Shown: one piece after another, positions 1 through 8,595 of the stretch | Position numbering within the stretch: the stretch's first letter is position 1 | How the letters are laid out: the number at the start of each line of letters is the position of its first letter | Assembly (NCBI GenBank): GCA_007750655.1 | Contig: CP036290.1 | Span: 620,001-684,000, forward strand | DNA: 64,000 bases | DNA from: Rohdeia mirabilis | GTDB taxonomy: Bacteria; Planctomycetota; UBA1135; GCA-002686595 | Direction of reading: 5' to 3' | Notes under the pieces: model-generated | Told to the model about the DNA's origin: nothing | Database searches by the model: none | Seen by the model: only the letters and a program-made list of their open reading frames with translations | Translations under genes and position numbers: made by a program

Positions 1-384
1 GTCGTCGGCGACAGCCTCCGACTCGCGTGCTTCCGCGGTGCGGTCGAGGGCCAGGTAGTCGACCACGGATCCGTCGGGGCGCACGACGCAGACGAAGTCG
101 AAGGTGGATCCCAGGATCGCCGCGACGTCGATCTCGGGCGCGTTCGGGTTCGAGAGGCGTTCGCGAACGGCGGCGCTCCTGGCCAGGTCGCGGGCGCGGC
201 TCTCGACGTTCGCGGACTCGGCTCGGATCAGCTGGAGGTTGCGCTCCATGTTCGCCACGGCCTGTTCGCGGTCGAGTTCCGCGAAACGAGGCTCGAGCAC
301 GCGCCGCTGCAGCGTGTGATCGACGACCACGTAGGTCGCGACCATGGCCAGGAGGACCAGGACGATGCGGGTGCGCAGGCTCAT
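1..384 (-). CDS. CHASE4-like sensor protein, N-terminal part (truncated by window edge)
   Basis: The reading frame opens at an ATG (complement 384-382) and runs off the window start after 128 codons without a stop. It begins with a single hydrophobic segment (about residues 5-22) directly followed by a helical extracytoplasmic region with the pattern LEPRFAELDREQAVANMER, then DFVCVVRPDGSVVDYLALDR. This order (TM, helix with conserved Glu/Arg, then a PAS-like 'V-x-x-DG-x-V' strand) is what CHASE4 sensory domains of histidine kinases and diguanylate cyclases look like. The output domain lies outside the window, so kinase or cyclase activity is not shown. It starts 3 nt after the stop of the HAMP-like membrane protein, so the two probably form one operon and may act together. 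Confidence 0.6.
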   Translation of the reverse strand, partial: MSLRTRIVLVLLAMVATYVVVDHTLQRRVLEPRFAELDREQAVANMERNLQLIRAESANVESRARDLARSAAVRERLSNPNAPEIDVAAILGSTFDFVCVVRPDGSVVDYLALDRTAEARESEAVADD

Positions 385-387
385 GGA

Positions 388-909
388 TCAGGCGGCGCGG
401 CGGCTCGGCTCGTCGTTCTCGGCCGGGTCGCGCACGAGGGCGGCCGGCGTCGGCGCTTCGTGCAGGGTGGTCTTCGGATCGGCGGCGTTGGAGGCGCGCA
501 TCGGTGCCGCCACGGCGTCGATCAACGCGCACAGCTCGACCAGGTGGTCCCCGCGGCGCAGGCGGCACGGTCCGGGGTCCTCGCCGCGCAGCACCTGCGC
601 GATCCAGACCTCGAAGCGGTAGATGGGTCCGACGAAGCGCAGCACGACCGACGTCCCGATCGCCAGGACGAGCGGGAGCAGCAGCCCCGCGCTGACGGCC
701 AGTCCGACGATGAGCGAGCGGGTGAGGTCCTCGATCACCGCGGCGTCGCTGCTGTTGAGGGCGAGCGAGGCCTGTCCGACGGCGCGGTAGAACAAGAGGA
801 ACTGCAGTCCCAGGGCGAGCAGTCCGATGCCGCCGAAGGCCGCCATCAGTCGCAGTTGCAGACCGGGCCGCAGGAGGCGGAAGCGCCGCCGTTTGTAGGA
901 GTTCTTCAT
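388..909 (-). CDS. Two-TM membrane protein with HAMP-like segment
   Basis: A 173-aa protein. A basic N-terminus (KRRRFRLLRPG) is followed by TM helix 1 (about 21-42), a short extracytoplasmic stretch (about 43-65) and TM helix 2 (about 66-90). A HAMP-like cytoplasmic segment then carries the motif GPIYRFE...GEDPGPCRLRRGDHLVEL. That motif recurs in small 'methyl-accepting chemotaxis protein-like' HAMP proteins of Deltaproteobacteria and related phyla, which lack a signalling domain. No kinase or MCP output domain is present. It lies between the HEAT-repeat gene and the CHASE4-like sensor on the same strand, which suggests a signal-relay or scaffold role; this is inference. Confidence 0.6.
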   Translation of the reverse strand: MKNSYKRRRFRLLRPGLQLRLMAAFGGIGLLALGLQFLLFYRAVGQASLALNSSDAAVIEDLTRSLIVGLAVSAGLLLPLVLAIGTSVVLRFVGPIYRFEVWIAQVLRGEDPGPCRLRRGDHLVELCALIDAVAAPMRASNAADPKTTLHEAPTPAALVRDPAENDEPSRRAA

Positions 910-1003
910 GGGGACGCCCGAGGCATCGACGGCCGGGGCCCGTCGACTTGAGGGTGAGGAGTGGCTGGGGAGCCACAGGCGCGGAGGTGGTTCCGTCCGG
1001 GCC

Positions 1004-2329
1004 TCAGAGCAGCAGGGCCGCCCGCCACGCGGAGGCCTCGGGACCGGCGTCGAGTCCCGTCAGGGTCCGCAGGGCGCGCCAGGCCCGGCCCTGGGAGCGC
1101 GCCGAGTGGTGCTCCAGCTCGACCACGAGGCGGCGCGCGGTCCCGCTCCAACGCAGCTCGCGCATGCACAGGATCGCCAGGTCGACGACCTCTTCCTCGT
1201 CGCGCTCGAAGGCCTGCAGCAGGGCGTCGAGCAGCTCGGCCCGGTGCATCTTCTGCGGTGCGATCTGGATGATCAGCTCGATCGCTCGCTCGCTGTCGAG
1301 CCAACGCACGTCGTCCGCCAGCGTCGCGCCGTGTTCGTCCCACCAGGCGACGGACTTCGCGTGCCACAGTTCCCAACGTTCGGAGTCGGCGCCGAAGGGC
1401 AGGCCGGTGAGTTCGTGCAGGCCGAAGTGCGCGGCGCTGCGCACGCGCGTGTTCGACTGGGTCAGGAAGGCGATCAGCTGCTCGACGATGCCGTCGTCGC
1501 CGAGGCGTGCCAGCGCGATCGTCGCGAGCTCCATCTGGCTCACGTCCGCGGACAGGAGTCGACGCCGCAGGGGCACGAGGTCGGCCTCCTCTACGCGGCC
1601 GACGAAGCGCGGAGCGACCTGGCCCAGGACGGACAACAGCGGCTCCTCCGCCACGCGCGCCTCGAGGCCGCGCAGCGTGAGCATCAGATCGCGCGGCGAC
1701 TCTCCGAGGGCGACGACGCGCGCCAGCGGCGCGATCCAGCCTTCAGGAATGCGGGTCGCGCGCGCGCCCAGTTCGGCCGACAGCTCGCTGTCGCGCAGTT
1801 GGATGTCGGCGAAGGCCGTCAGGGCCAACTCGCCGTTCTTCGAGCCCGAGGGCCGCGGAAGCTCCAACTCGTCCACCAGCTCGAGCAGCAGATCGGTCTG
1901 GCTCGAGGCGCCGATCCGGCCCATCAGGCGCAGGCCTGCGGCCGCCACCTGGGGCGGGTCGTCGCCAGCGAGGTTCGCGGCCATCGCGGCGTACTGCTCG
2001 GGACGCGAGACGCGTTCCACGGCGCGCTCGATCCGCGACCAGGCCTCGTCGTCGAACGATCGACCGCTCGCGGCGCCCTTCTCGGGCCGGTGCCAGTCGA
2101 GCACCAACGTGACCGTCGCGACACCGAGCTTGGCGATCTTCGCGACGGCGAGGTCGTCGTCGAGCGAAGGGTCGAGCTGCAGCAGCAGCGGTGCGAAGCG
2201 CGACGGGTCGTCGTCCTCGGGCGCGCGGACGAAGGGGACGAAGGGATCGACGGACGGCGCCGCAGTTGCTGCGGGAGCAACGGCGGAACCGACCGCGAGC
2301 AGGCCGAGGATGGTGGGGGCGAGGAACAT
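1004..2329 (-). CDS. Exported HEAT-repeat protein
   Basis: 441 aa. A hydrophobic signal peptide with Ala-rich end (about residues 1-23, ending ATAA) is followed by helical repeats typical of HEAT/PBS-lyase-type proteins. Examples are QVAAAGLRLMGRIG, QMELATIALARLGDDGIVEQLIAFL, TRVRSAAHFGLHELTGLPFG and EEVVDLAILCMRELR. The segment FGADSERWELWHAKSVAWWDEHG is common in planctomycete HEAT-repeat proteins, where it follows a repeat. Such proteins are usually protein-binding scaffolds and no catalytic motif is visible. It lies directly downstream of the PilX-like gene (22 nt gap), so it may belong to the same surface-structure locus. Confidence 0.75.
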   Translation of the reverse strand: MFLAPTILGLLAVGSAVAPAATAAPSVDPFVPFVRAPEDDDPSRFAPLLLQLDPSLDDDLAVAKIAKLGVATVTLVLDWHRPEKGAASGRSFDDEAWSRIERAVERVSRPEQYAAMAANLAGDDPPQVAAAGLRLMGRIGASSQTDLLLELVDELELPRPSGSKNGELALTAFADIQLRDSELSAELGARATRIPEGWIAPLARVVALGESPRDLMLTLRGLEARVAEEPLLSVLGQVAPRFVGRVEEADLVPLRRRLLSADVSQMELATIALARLGDDGIVEQLIAFLTQSNTRVRSAAHFGLHELTGLPFGADSERWELWHAKSVAWWDEHGATLADDVRWLDSERAIELIIQIAPQKMHRAELLDALLQAFERDEEEVVDLAILCMRELRWSGTARRLVVELEHHSARSQGRAWRALRTLTGLDAGPEASAWRAALLL

Positions 2330-2350
2330 CGGGACGCGAGTCCGGAATGG

Positions 2351-4243
2351 TCAGGGGTACAGGTCGATCGCGCGGTTGATGAGCCGGCGACTCTTGGGCG
2401 GCAGCCACGACGACGTGATGTTCGCCTGCAGTTCGGCGCGGACGCGCGGCTCCTTCAGGGCACTGATGAAGGGCTCGACCAGGATGCTGTTGGTCCAGAT
2501 GGAGTCCCACGTCGCCGCGGGGATGTCGCCGGTCTCGAGCGCGGTCGCCCAGCGATCGCGATTGCCAGTCCCGGAGCTCATCGACTCCAGCATCTGGTTG
2601 TAGGCGCGCTTGAACATGACTTCGTCGGACGTGCCGCGATCGTCCGCGTCCTCCTCGTACTTGGCGAACTCGGGCACGTCCGGGGTCCTCGCGACCACGG
2701 GCAGGACCGCGTCGACGACTTCGCCGGTGATCGCCGCCAACGACGCTCCGCGGTAGGTGAACTCCTCGCCGTCCGAGTTCGAGAAGCGGAACGTCGACGC
2801 GGCGGCGATGCGCGAAGCGGCGACGGGCTGAGGCGTGTCGCCGCGCTCGCGGGCCGTGCGCACGAGGTCCTGTGCGATCAGCGCCCGTTCCGGAGCCGGG
2901 ATCTGCAGCACCCGCCACGAGACGAAGCGGTAGCTCTTGGCGCGCAGTTCGATGTCCTCGATGCGGGGGTCGAAGACCAGCGTTGAGTCGTCGCCGACGG
3001 ACAGCCCGAGCGCGGCGATGCCGCCCGTGATCGCGCTCCCGGCCGGCAGCGTGACCTGCGAGAACGGCGCGTACAGCACGCCGGCGAACGGCTGGGTCGT
3101 GCCCCACTCGACGGGTTGCTCCACGTCCTCGGCGCCGTCGCCGTCGCGGTCGCGCACACCGCGTCCGTCCACGAGGAAGAGAACGTCCGACGCCTCGCCC
3201 GAGGTGTTCTCGATCGCGCTGTTCGCCGCGACGCTCAGAGTGTCGCCGACGTAGACGTGCACCGGCCCGTTCGTGGTGTCGAGCACGAGCTTGCCGAGCG
3301 CCGGCACGCGCAGATTCTCGACGTAGACCGACGCGGGGCCGGTGATCGTCAGGACGGCCCGGCCGGCCAGGTCGATCGACTCGTACTCGTGCGTCCCGCT
3401 CGCCAGCGTCAGCTGCTGGCGCGCGGCCATGGCCAACGTCGCCGTCGTCGTCGACATCGGCATCGAGATCTCCGGGAGCTCGCGGTGGCGTTCCTCGGGC
3501 AGCATCGAGCCCTCCACGACCGCTCCGAGGATCAGGTCGACCAGTGCGCCCGGTCCCGGCAGTGCGCCGCCCTGGATCAAGGCGCCGAGTCCGAGGTGGA
3601 TCTCGCCGTTGCTGCCGATCAGGGTCGGCGACGCTTCCTGCACGGGCAGGGGAGTCGGGAGGGCGATGCGTTGGCGTCCGCCGCCGAGGACCCCGCCGAG
3701 CACATCTTCGACCACGTCCTCGACGTCGTCCACGACGCCGCCCTCGTCGAAGGGCACGTCGAGCTGACTCACCTGCACGCTCTCACCCAGCTCGACCTCA
3801 TGGCTCCCGAAGAAGCCGAACTCGCCGAGCGGAAGGCGCGGACGCTCGAGCGACTGGCACAGGCGGTAGGCCGTTCCGCCGTGCAGACCCGTGCTCGTCA
3901 GGTGTTGGACGCCGTTCGCGTCCTCGAGGCACTCGACCCACACGGCGCCGTTGCCGAACAGGGCCGGGATCTCGCGCGTCCCCACGTTGCCGCTGCCACC
4001 GGCGCGCAGGTCGTCGACCGCCTCGGCGATGCCGGCCTCCGCGTAGTAGAAGGCCATCTTCTGGGCCGACGAGGCGGACTGGTTCTTCCACTGGGCCAGA
4101 CCGCGCTGCAGCGTGAGCACGCTCAGCATCGCGGCGCCCGAGACGAGCAACAGCGCGAGCGCGAGACTCGAGCCCCGTTCTCGACCCGCACCGGCGCGGG
4201 CCGTGGGCGGGAGGGCGAGGTGCTTCCGGGTCGAGGTCTGCAT
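2351..4243 (-). CDS. PilX-like pilin protein with DUF7305-like domain, paralog 3
   Basis: 630 aa; start chosen at the ATG 24 codons inside the longest frame because the pilin-like region follows it. After a basic leader, residues about 27-70 show the PilX N-terminal pattern: GSSLALALLLVSGAAMLSVL followed by AFYYAEAGIAEAVDDLRAG and GSGNVGTREIPALFG. The middle is low complexity with Asp/Val/Gly. Residues about 280-430 resemble the beta-helical DUF7305 family: strands around a 'VYVENLRV...GPVHVYVGDTLSV' pattern, then an 'AGVLYAPFSQVTLPAGSAITGGI' segment. A conserved C-terminal module of about 190 aa ends in AIDLYP. It is the most diverged of three tandem paralogs. Expected location is the outer surface or a pilus tip, by analogy with PilX/PilY systems. 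Confidence 0.7.
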   Translation of the reverse strand: MQTSTRKHLALPPTARAGAGRERGSSLALALLLVSGAAMLSVLTLQRGLAQWKNQSASSAQKMAFYYAEAGIAEAVDDLRAGGSGNVGTREIPALFGNGAVWVECLEDANGVQHLTSTGLHGGTAYRLCQSLERPRLPLGEFGFFGSHEVELGESVQVSQLDVPFDEGGVVDDVEDVVEDVLGGVLGGGRQRIALPTPLPVQEASPTLIGSNGEIHLGLGALIQGGALPGPGALVDLILGAVVEGSMLPEERHRELPEISMPMSTTTATLAMAARQQLTLASGTHEYESIDLAGRAVLTITGPASVYVENLRVPALGKLVLDTTNGPVHVYVGDTLSVAANSAIENTSGEASDVLFLVDGRGVRDRDGDGAEDVEQPVEWGTTQPFAGVLYAPFSQVTLPAGSAITGGIAALGLSVGDDSTLVFDPRIEDIELRAKSYRFVSWRVLQIPAPERALIAQDLVRTARERGDTPQPVAASRIAAASTFRFSNSDGEEFTYRGASLAAITGEVVDAVLPVVARTPDVPEFAKYEEDADDRGTSDEVMFKRAYNQMLESMSSGTGNRDRWATALETGDIPAATWDSIWTNSILVEPFISALKEPRVRAELQANITSSWLPPKSRRLINRAIDLYP

Positions 4244-4360
4244 GGTGAGGTCCGCCGTCCCCGCGTCGGGGGACGTCCGCCTCAGTCCTCGGCCTCCCGG
4301 ACGGCCCGACTTCACTCGTTCGCCAGAATTTCGGGCGAGCCTCCGCGCCGCCCTTCGCGC

Positions 4361-6289
4361 CTAGGGCATCAGGTCGAGCGCCGCCCGCAGGAACTGCACG
4401 GTCGTGTCCTGGTGCCCCGACAGTTCGAGGTACGCGTCGATGTCGCCGCGCACGCTCGGGTCGCCGAAGACGCTCGCGATCGGCTCGACGAGGACTCCAT
4501 CGATCACGACCGAGTCCCAGGCGGCCTGGGGGATCTTTCCGGACTCGAGGGCGCTGACCCAATCCTCTTCGAGGTGACCCTTCGCGTACTTCCACGCGTT
4601 CTTGAAGGCCTTCGCCTCGTCATCGTCGTCGTCCTTGTCCTCGTTGTCGCTCTCGTACTTGCCAAACTCGGGCGCCGGATCGACCTCGACCTCGACCGGC
4701 AGGAGCGAGTCCACCAGCGACAGCGTGAGGTCGAGCAGACTCGCGCCCGAATAGGTCAGCGTCTCGCCCTCGGGCGTCTCGAAGCGGAAGCTCTCGGTGG
4801 CCGGGATGCGCGCGTCCTGGGCCAGCGGCAGGACGACACCGTCGCGCTTGGCGGTCGCGATCGGATCCAGTGCGAGGACCGCACGTTCGTCCGCGGGGAT
4901 CGCGACGGTCCGCCACGAGATCGCCTCGAGGTCGCGACCGCGCACGTCGACGGCCAGGGCGCGCTCGTCGAGCTGCAGGGTGGAGCCGGGACCGACCGCG
5001 AGACTCAGCGCGCAGATGCCCCCGGTCCAGGCCGACCCACTCGGGAGCTCGACGTTCGCGTTCGGGGCGTAGAGGCAGGCCTGGACGGGATTCGCGTCGT
5101 TCCACTGCACGGCGCTGTCCGCGATCCCGTCGCCGTTCGCGTCGCGACCCCGGCGGCCGTCGACGAGCACGACGAAGCGCGCCGGGTTCGCCGTGGTGTT
5201 CTGCACGAGTCCACCCGCCTCGACCAGGAGCTCGCTCTCGACGTAGAGGTGGACCGGACCGTCCTGTGTGTCGACCACGATGCGGCCGCCGGAGGCGACT
5301 TCGAGCGACTCGACGAGGAGCGCCAACGGGCCGACGAGGTGCAGCGTCCCGCCGTCCGCGACGGTGATCGGCTCGTAGCACTGGGCACCGCCGTCGATCG
5401 TGAGGACGCCGGCGCCGTCGAAGATCGGGCTCGTCGGATCCTCGACGAACGGCATCGCGATCTGGGGCAGGCGGCGCTGATCCAGTTCGGGGACGCACGA
5501 ACCGATGACCGTGGAACCGAGGGCCGACAGGATGCTCCCGTCGGGTCCTGGGAGGGCGTCGCCGTCGACGCTGACGAGAATGTCCAGGTCGATCGAGCCA
5601 TTGCTGCCCAGGACGGGGAGCGTTTCGGCCGCGGGGGGCGGGGCGACGGGCAGGAGGATCTTGTTCTTGTCCTTGCCGTTGCCGTTGCCGTTGCCGTTCC
5701 CGCCGCTGTTCCCGTTGCTGTTCCCGTTGCTGTTCCCGCTGTTCCCCGGGCCCTGGCTCCCGCCGCCGAGCAGGCCGCCGAGCACGTCGTCGACGGCGCC
5801 GACCACGTCCTCGACGAGCCCGGGTTCGGCTTCACCGACACGCACGATCGAGCCTTCGCCGATCGTCACCCCTTCGCTCCCGAAGAAGCCCTCGCTCGCC
5901 AGCGGCAGCGCCGGTCGGGTGACGGACTGGCAGAGTCGGTAGGGCGTGCCGTCGTGGAGTCCCGTACTCGTGATGTGGGCGACTCCGGCCTCGTCCGTGA
6001 CCGTCTCGACCCAGTAGCCGCCCGTGCCGAACAGGGCCGGCGCTTCACGTGTTCCGACGTTGCCCGAACCTCCCGAACGCAGCGCGTCGATCGCGTCGCT
6101 GATGCCGGCCTCGGCCATGTAGAAGGCCTGCTTCTGCGCCGACGAGCTGGCCTGGAGCTGCCACTGCTGGATCCCCTTCTGGAGCGCCAGCACGCTGATG
6201 AGCGCGGCGCTCGAGACGAGGATCAGCGCCATGGCGAGGGCGGAACCACTTCGCCGGTGCGAGGGCGACGTACGACTGATCGAGAGCAT
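4361..6289 (-). CDS. PilX-like pilin protein with DUF7305-like domain and Asn/Gly linker, paralog 2
   Basis: 642 aa; start at ATG (complement 6289) just before the basic leader and the hydrophobic segment GSALAMALILVSSAALISVL, followed by AFYMAEAGISDAIDALRSGG and GSGNVGTREAPALFG. A glycine/asparagine-rich linker (GNSGNSNGNSNGNSGGNG...) replaces the longer linker of its neighbours. Then come the same beta-helical DUF7305-like region ('LALLVESLEVASGG', 'VQACLYAPNANVELPSGSAWTGGI') and the shared C-terminal module (ASLLDLTLSLVDSLLP..., VEPIASVFGDPSVRGDI). It is separated from the upstream paralog by a strong terminator-like hairpin, so it may have its own promoter. Function beyond surface assembly or adhesion cannot be read. 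Confidence 0.7.
   Translation of the reverse strand: MLSISRTSPSHRRSGSALAMALILVSSAALISVLALQKGIQQWQLQASSSAQKQAFYMAEAGISDAIDALRSGGSGNVGTREAPALFGTGGYWVETVTDEAGVAHITSTGLHDGTPYRLCQSVTRPALPLASEGFFGSEGVTIGEGSIVRVGEAEPGLVEDVVGAVDDVLGGLLGGGSQGPGNSGNSNGNSNGNSGGNGNGNGNGKDKNKILLPVAPPPAAETLPVLGSNGSIDLDILVSVDGDALPGPDGSILSALGSTVIGSCVPELDQRRLPQIAMPFVEDPTSPIFDGAGVLTIDGGAQCYEPITVADGGTLHLVGPLALLVESLEVASGGRIVVDTQDGPVHLYVESELLVEAGGLVQNTTANPARFVVLVDGRRGRDANGDGIADSAVQWNDANPVQACLYAPNANVELPSGSAWTGGICALSLAVGPGSTLQLDERALAVDVRGRDLEAISWRTVAIPADERAVLALDPIATAKRDGVVLPLAQDARIPATESFRFETPEGETLTYSGASLLDLTLSLVDSLLPVEVEVDPAPEFGKYESDNEDKDDDDDEAKAFKNAWKYAKGHLEEDWVSALESGKIPQAAWDSVVIDGVLVEPIASVFGDPSVRGDIDAYLELSGHQDTTVQFLRAALDLMP
5673..5746. 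repeat. Imperfect 6-9 bp tandem repeats coding for the Asn/Gly linker
   Basis: Runs of TTGCCG followed by TTCCCG/TTGCTG units on the plus strand encode alternating Gly-Asn and Asn-Ser-Gly residues on the minus strand. The tract sits inside the second PilX-like paralog and has no equivalent in its two neighbours. Such tracts can change length by slippage without breaking the frame when the unit is a multiple of three. Confidence 0.8.
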
Positions 6290-6397
6290 CGGGCTGGAGC
6301 GAGGGACGACGGGCGAGCCGGTGTCGGGCGGGACGCCGTTCCAGAACGATCGGTCGGGCCAGGCCGGCCCATTGATGACGAATTCGAAATTTGAAGA

Positions 6398-6438
6398 CGC
6401 GGGGCCGCGCCGACCCTGATGGACGGCGCGGCCCCGCG
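6398..6438 (-). terminator. Strong hairpin terminator after PilX-like paralog 1
   Basis: A perfect 15-bp stem (6398-6412 pairs with 6424-6438) with an 11-nt loop lies 18 nt beyond the stop of the gene ending at 6457. In the direction of transcription it is followed by an AT-rich, T-containing stretch (TCTTCAAATTTCG). This is a classic rho-independent terminator layout and is unusual in such GC-rich DNA. It implies that the next paralog is transcribed separately or only by read-through. Confidence 0.75.
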
Positions 6439-6456
6439 GTCGGCCCTCTCGACCGA

Positions 6457-8343
6457 TCAGGGCAAGAGGTCGAGCGCGGCCAGAAGGAACTGGGCCGTCG
6501 CGGGGTGTTGTCCGGCGTCGCTCAGGTGGGCGGCGATGTCGCCGCGCACGCTCGGATCGCCGAAGACGGACGCGATCGGTTCGACGAGCTGTCCCTGGTT
6601 CACCACGGCGTTCCAGGCAGCGGGCGGGATCGCGCCGGTCTCGAGCGCCGCCACCCAATCGGCGGGCAGATTGCCGAGGGCGTACTTCCAGGCGTGGTCG
6701 AATCGTTGGGACGCGAGAGGAGCGAGCGCCTTCGAGTGATCGGCGCCGTAGGCGGCGAAGACCGGCACGGCACCGAGCGCGTCGGCCGGGAGCGCGAGCA
6801 CGGCACCGACGGTCGCGAGCGACAGATCGAGCAGGCTCGCGCCCGCGTACGTGAACGTCTCACCGTCCTCGTTCTCGAAGGCGAAGAGGTCATCGGCCGG
6901 CACGCGAGCCGCCGCCGCGTCCGGCAGCAGGCGGCCCTCGCGACGGGCGATCGCCAGCGGATCCCGTGCGAGCTCGGTGCGCTCGGGGCCAGGGATCGCG
7001 ACGACCTGCCAGGCCAGGGCCACCAGGTCGCGACCTTCGATGCGGACGTCCTCGACGCGTTGGTCGAGCTCGAGCACCGCCGCCGCGCCGACGGCGAGCG
7101 TCCGGGCCACCACGCCGCCGCGCCAGTGGATCTGGTCGGGCAGGTGGACGTTCGAGTTCGGCGCGTAGAGCGCGAGCTGGACCGACTGCGGATCGGCCCA
7201 GGCGACCGCGTCGTCCGCGTCACCGTCGCCGCCCAGGTCGTCGCCCAGACTGCCGTCCACGAGGACCACGAAGCGCGACGGGTCGCCGGTCGTGTTCGCG
7301 ACCGTCGCACCGAAGTCGATCGCCAGTTGGCGTTCGACGTAGACGTGGACCGCTCCGTTCGTCGTGTCCACCTCGAGGCGCCCACCGGGACGCACGGCGA
7401 GGTTCTCGGTCACGAGCGCGAGCGGACCGACGAGGCGCAGCGTGCGACCCGTGCCCACGGTGATGGGCTCGAAGCCGCGCGCTCCGCCTTCGATCTCGAG
7501 GTCGAGGGCGGCGGGCCAGACGGCCGGTTCGCGGTCCTCGACCTGCGGCAGCGCGATGGGCGGCAGGAGTCGCGGATCGCGCTCCGGGACCAGCGAACCG
7601 CTGACCTCCGAGCCGTTCGCCAGGTCCACCGAGCCTTCGGGACCGGGCAGGGCCGAGCCGGCGACGTTCGCGCCCGCGCCGAGCGCGATCGAACCGTCGC
7701 TCCCGAGAACCGCCGGCACCGTCGCGTCCTCGGACGGAGCCTGCGGCAGAGCGATGCCTTGACCGAGGCCGCCGAGCAGCCCACCCAACACTCCGGGCGC
7801 CTGGCTCCCAGCGTTCGGCGTCGCTTCCTGACTCGCGTCCGACGCCACGTACTCGACGCGCGTCCCCGCGCCGACCTCGACGCCGTGGCGCCCGAAGAAG
7901 CCCTCGTCCGCGAGCGGCAGGTGCGGGCGCGTCACCGCCTGCGAGAGGCGGTAGGCGTGTCCGTCGTACAGACCCGTGCTCGTGACGCGGGCGACGTCGT
8001 GGTCGTCGACGACCGTCTCGACCCAGAAGCCGCCGCTGCCGAAGAGCGCCGGTGTCTCACGCGTGCCGACGTTGCCGGAGCCGCCCGAACGCAGAGCGTC
8101 GATGGCTTCGGAGAGGCCGGCTTCGGCCATGTAGAAGGCCTGTTTCTGCGCGGACGACGCCTCTTGGCGTTGCCACTGTTGCAGGCCGCGCTGCACGGTG
8201 AGTGTCGCGACGAGCGCGGCGGCGGTGACCAGCAGAAGTGCCAGGGCGAGCGACGAGCCGCGGCGGCTCGGCGCACAGTTCGCGCTGACGACGAATCGAG
8301 ACCGCGGCCTGGTGGCCACGTCTCGACGAGTGGAGTGGTGCAT
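6457..8343 (-). CDS. PilX-like pilin protein with DUF7305-like domain, paralog 1
   Basis: 628 aa from the ATG at complement 8343. A start four codons upstream (8355, MEPS...) is equally possible because no clear Shine-Dalgarno separates them. The basic leader is followed by GSSLALALLLVTAAALVATL, then AFYMAEAGLSEAIDALRSGG and GSGNVGTRETPALFG, as in its two downstream paralogs. The beta-helical region (about 270-420) contains 'LALVTENLAVRPGG', 'GAVHVYVERQLAI' and 'LALYAPNSNVHLPDQIHWRGGV'. The C-terminal module carries VEPIASVFGDPSVRGDI and ends ALDLLP. It follows two prepilin-like genes, so it fits a minor pilin/PilX or GspK-like role. Confidence 0.7.
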   Translation of the reverse strand: MHHSTRRDVATRPRSRFVVSANCAPSRRGSSLALALLLVTAAALVATLTVQRGLQQWQRQEASSAQKQAFYMAEAGLSEAIDALRSGGSGNVGTRETPALFGSGGFWVETVVDDHDVARVTSTGLYDGHAYRLSQAVTRPHLPLADEGFFGRHGVEVGAGTRVEYVASDASQEATPNAGSQAPGVLGGLLGGLGQGIALPQAPSEDATVPAVLGSDGSIALGAGANVAGSALPGPEGSVDLANGSEVSGSLVPERDPRLLPPIALPQVEDREPAVWPAALDLEIEGGARGFEPITVGTGRTLRLVGPLALVTENLAVRPGGRLEVDTTNGAVHVYVERQLAIDFGATVANTTGDPSRFVVLVDGSLGDDLGGDGDADDAVAWADPQSVQLALYAPNSNVHLPDQIHWRGGVVARTLAVGAAAVLELDQRVEDVRIEGRDLVALAWQVVAIPGPERTELARDPLAIARREGRLLPDAAAARVPADDLFAFENEDGETFTYAGASLLDLSLATVGAVLALPADALGAVPVFAAYGADHSKALAPLASQRFDHAWKYALGNLPADWVAALETGAIPPAAWNAVVNQGQLVEPIASVFGDPSVRGDIAAHLSDAGQHPATAQFLLAALDLLP

Positions 8344-8595
8344 GGATGGTTCCATAGGAGGTGCGGGTTCGTTGCCTCGAAGTCCTGGACCTCCGCCACC
8401 GTTGTCGGTCGGCCCACGCGCTCCGCCGAAGGGCACCTCTTCGAAACTCCGCGCCTCGCACGCAACTCCTTGTCGGTCCACGCGCTGCACTGCCGGCCGT
8501 GCCCTGCGTGCGAGCGCGGGTCGGGCCTCGCGGGCCGTTGCCGTCCGCAAACCTGCGTCGCGGCACGGTGGTGCCCCAGTGGCGGTCCCGGCCGC

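Noticed and set aside
5673..5746. CRISPR-like repeat
   Set aside because: Short in-frame codon repeats for a Gly/Asn linker, without spacers.
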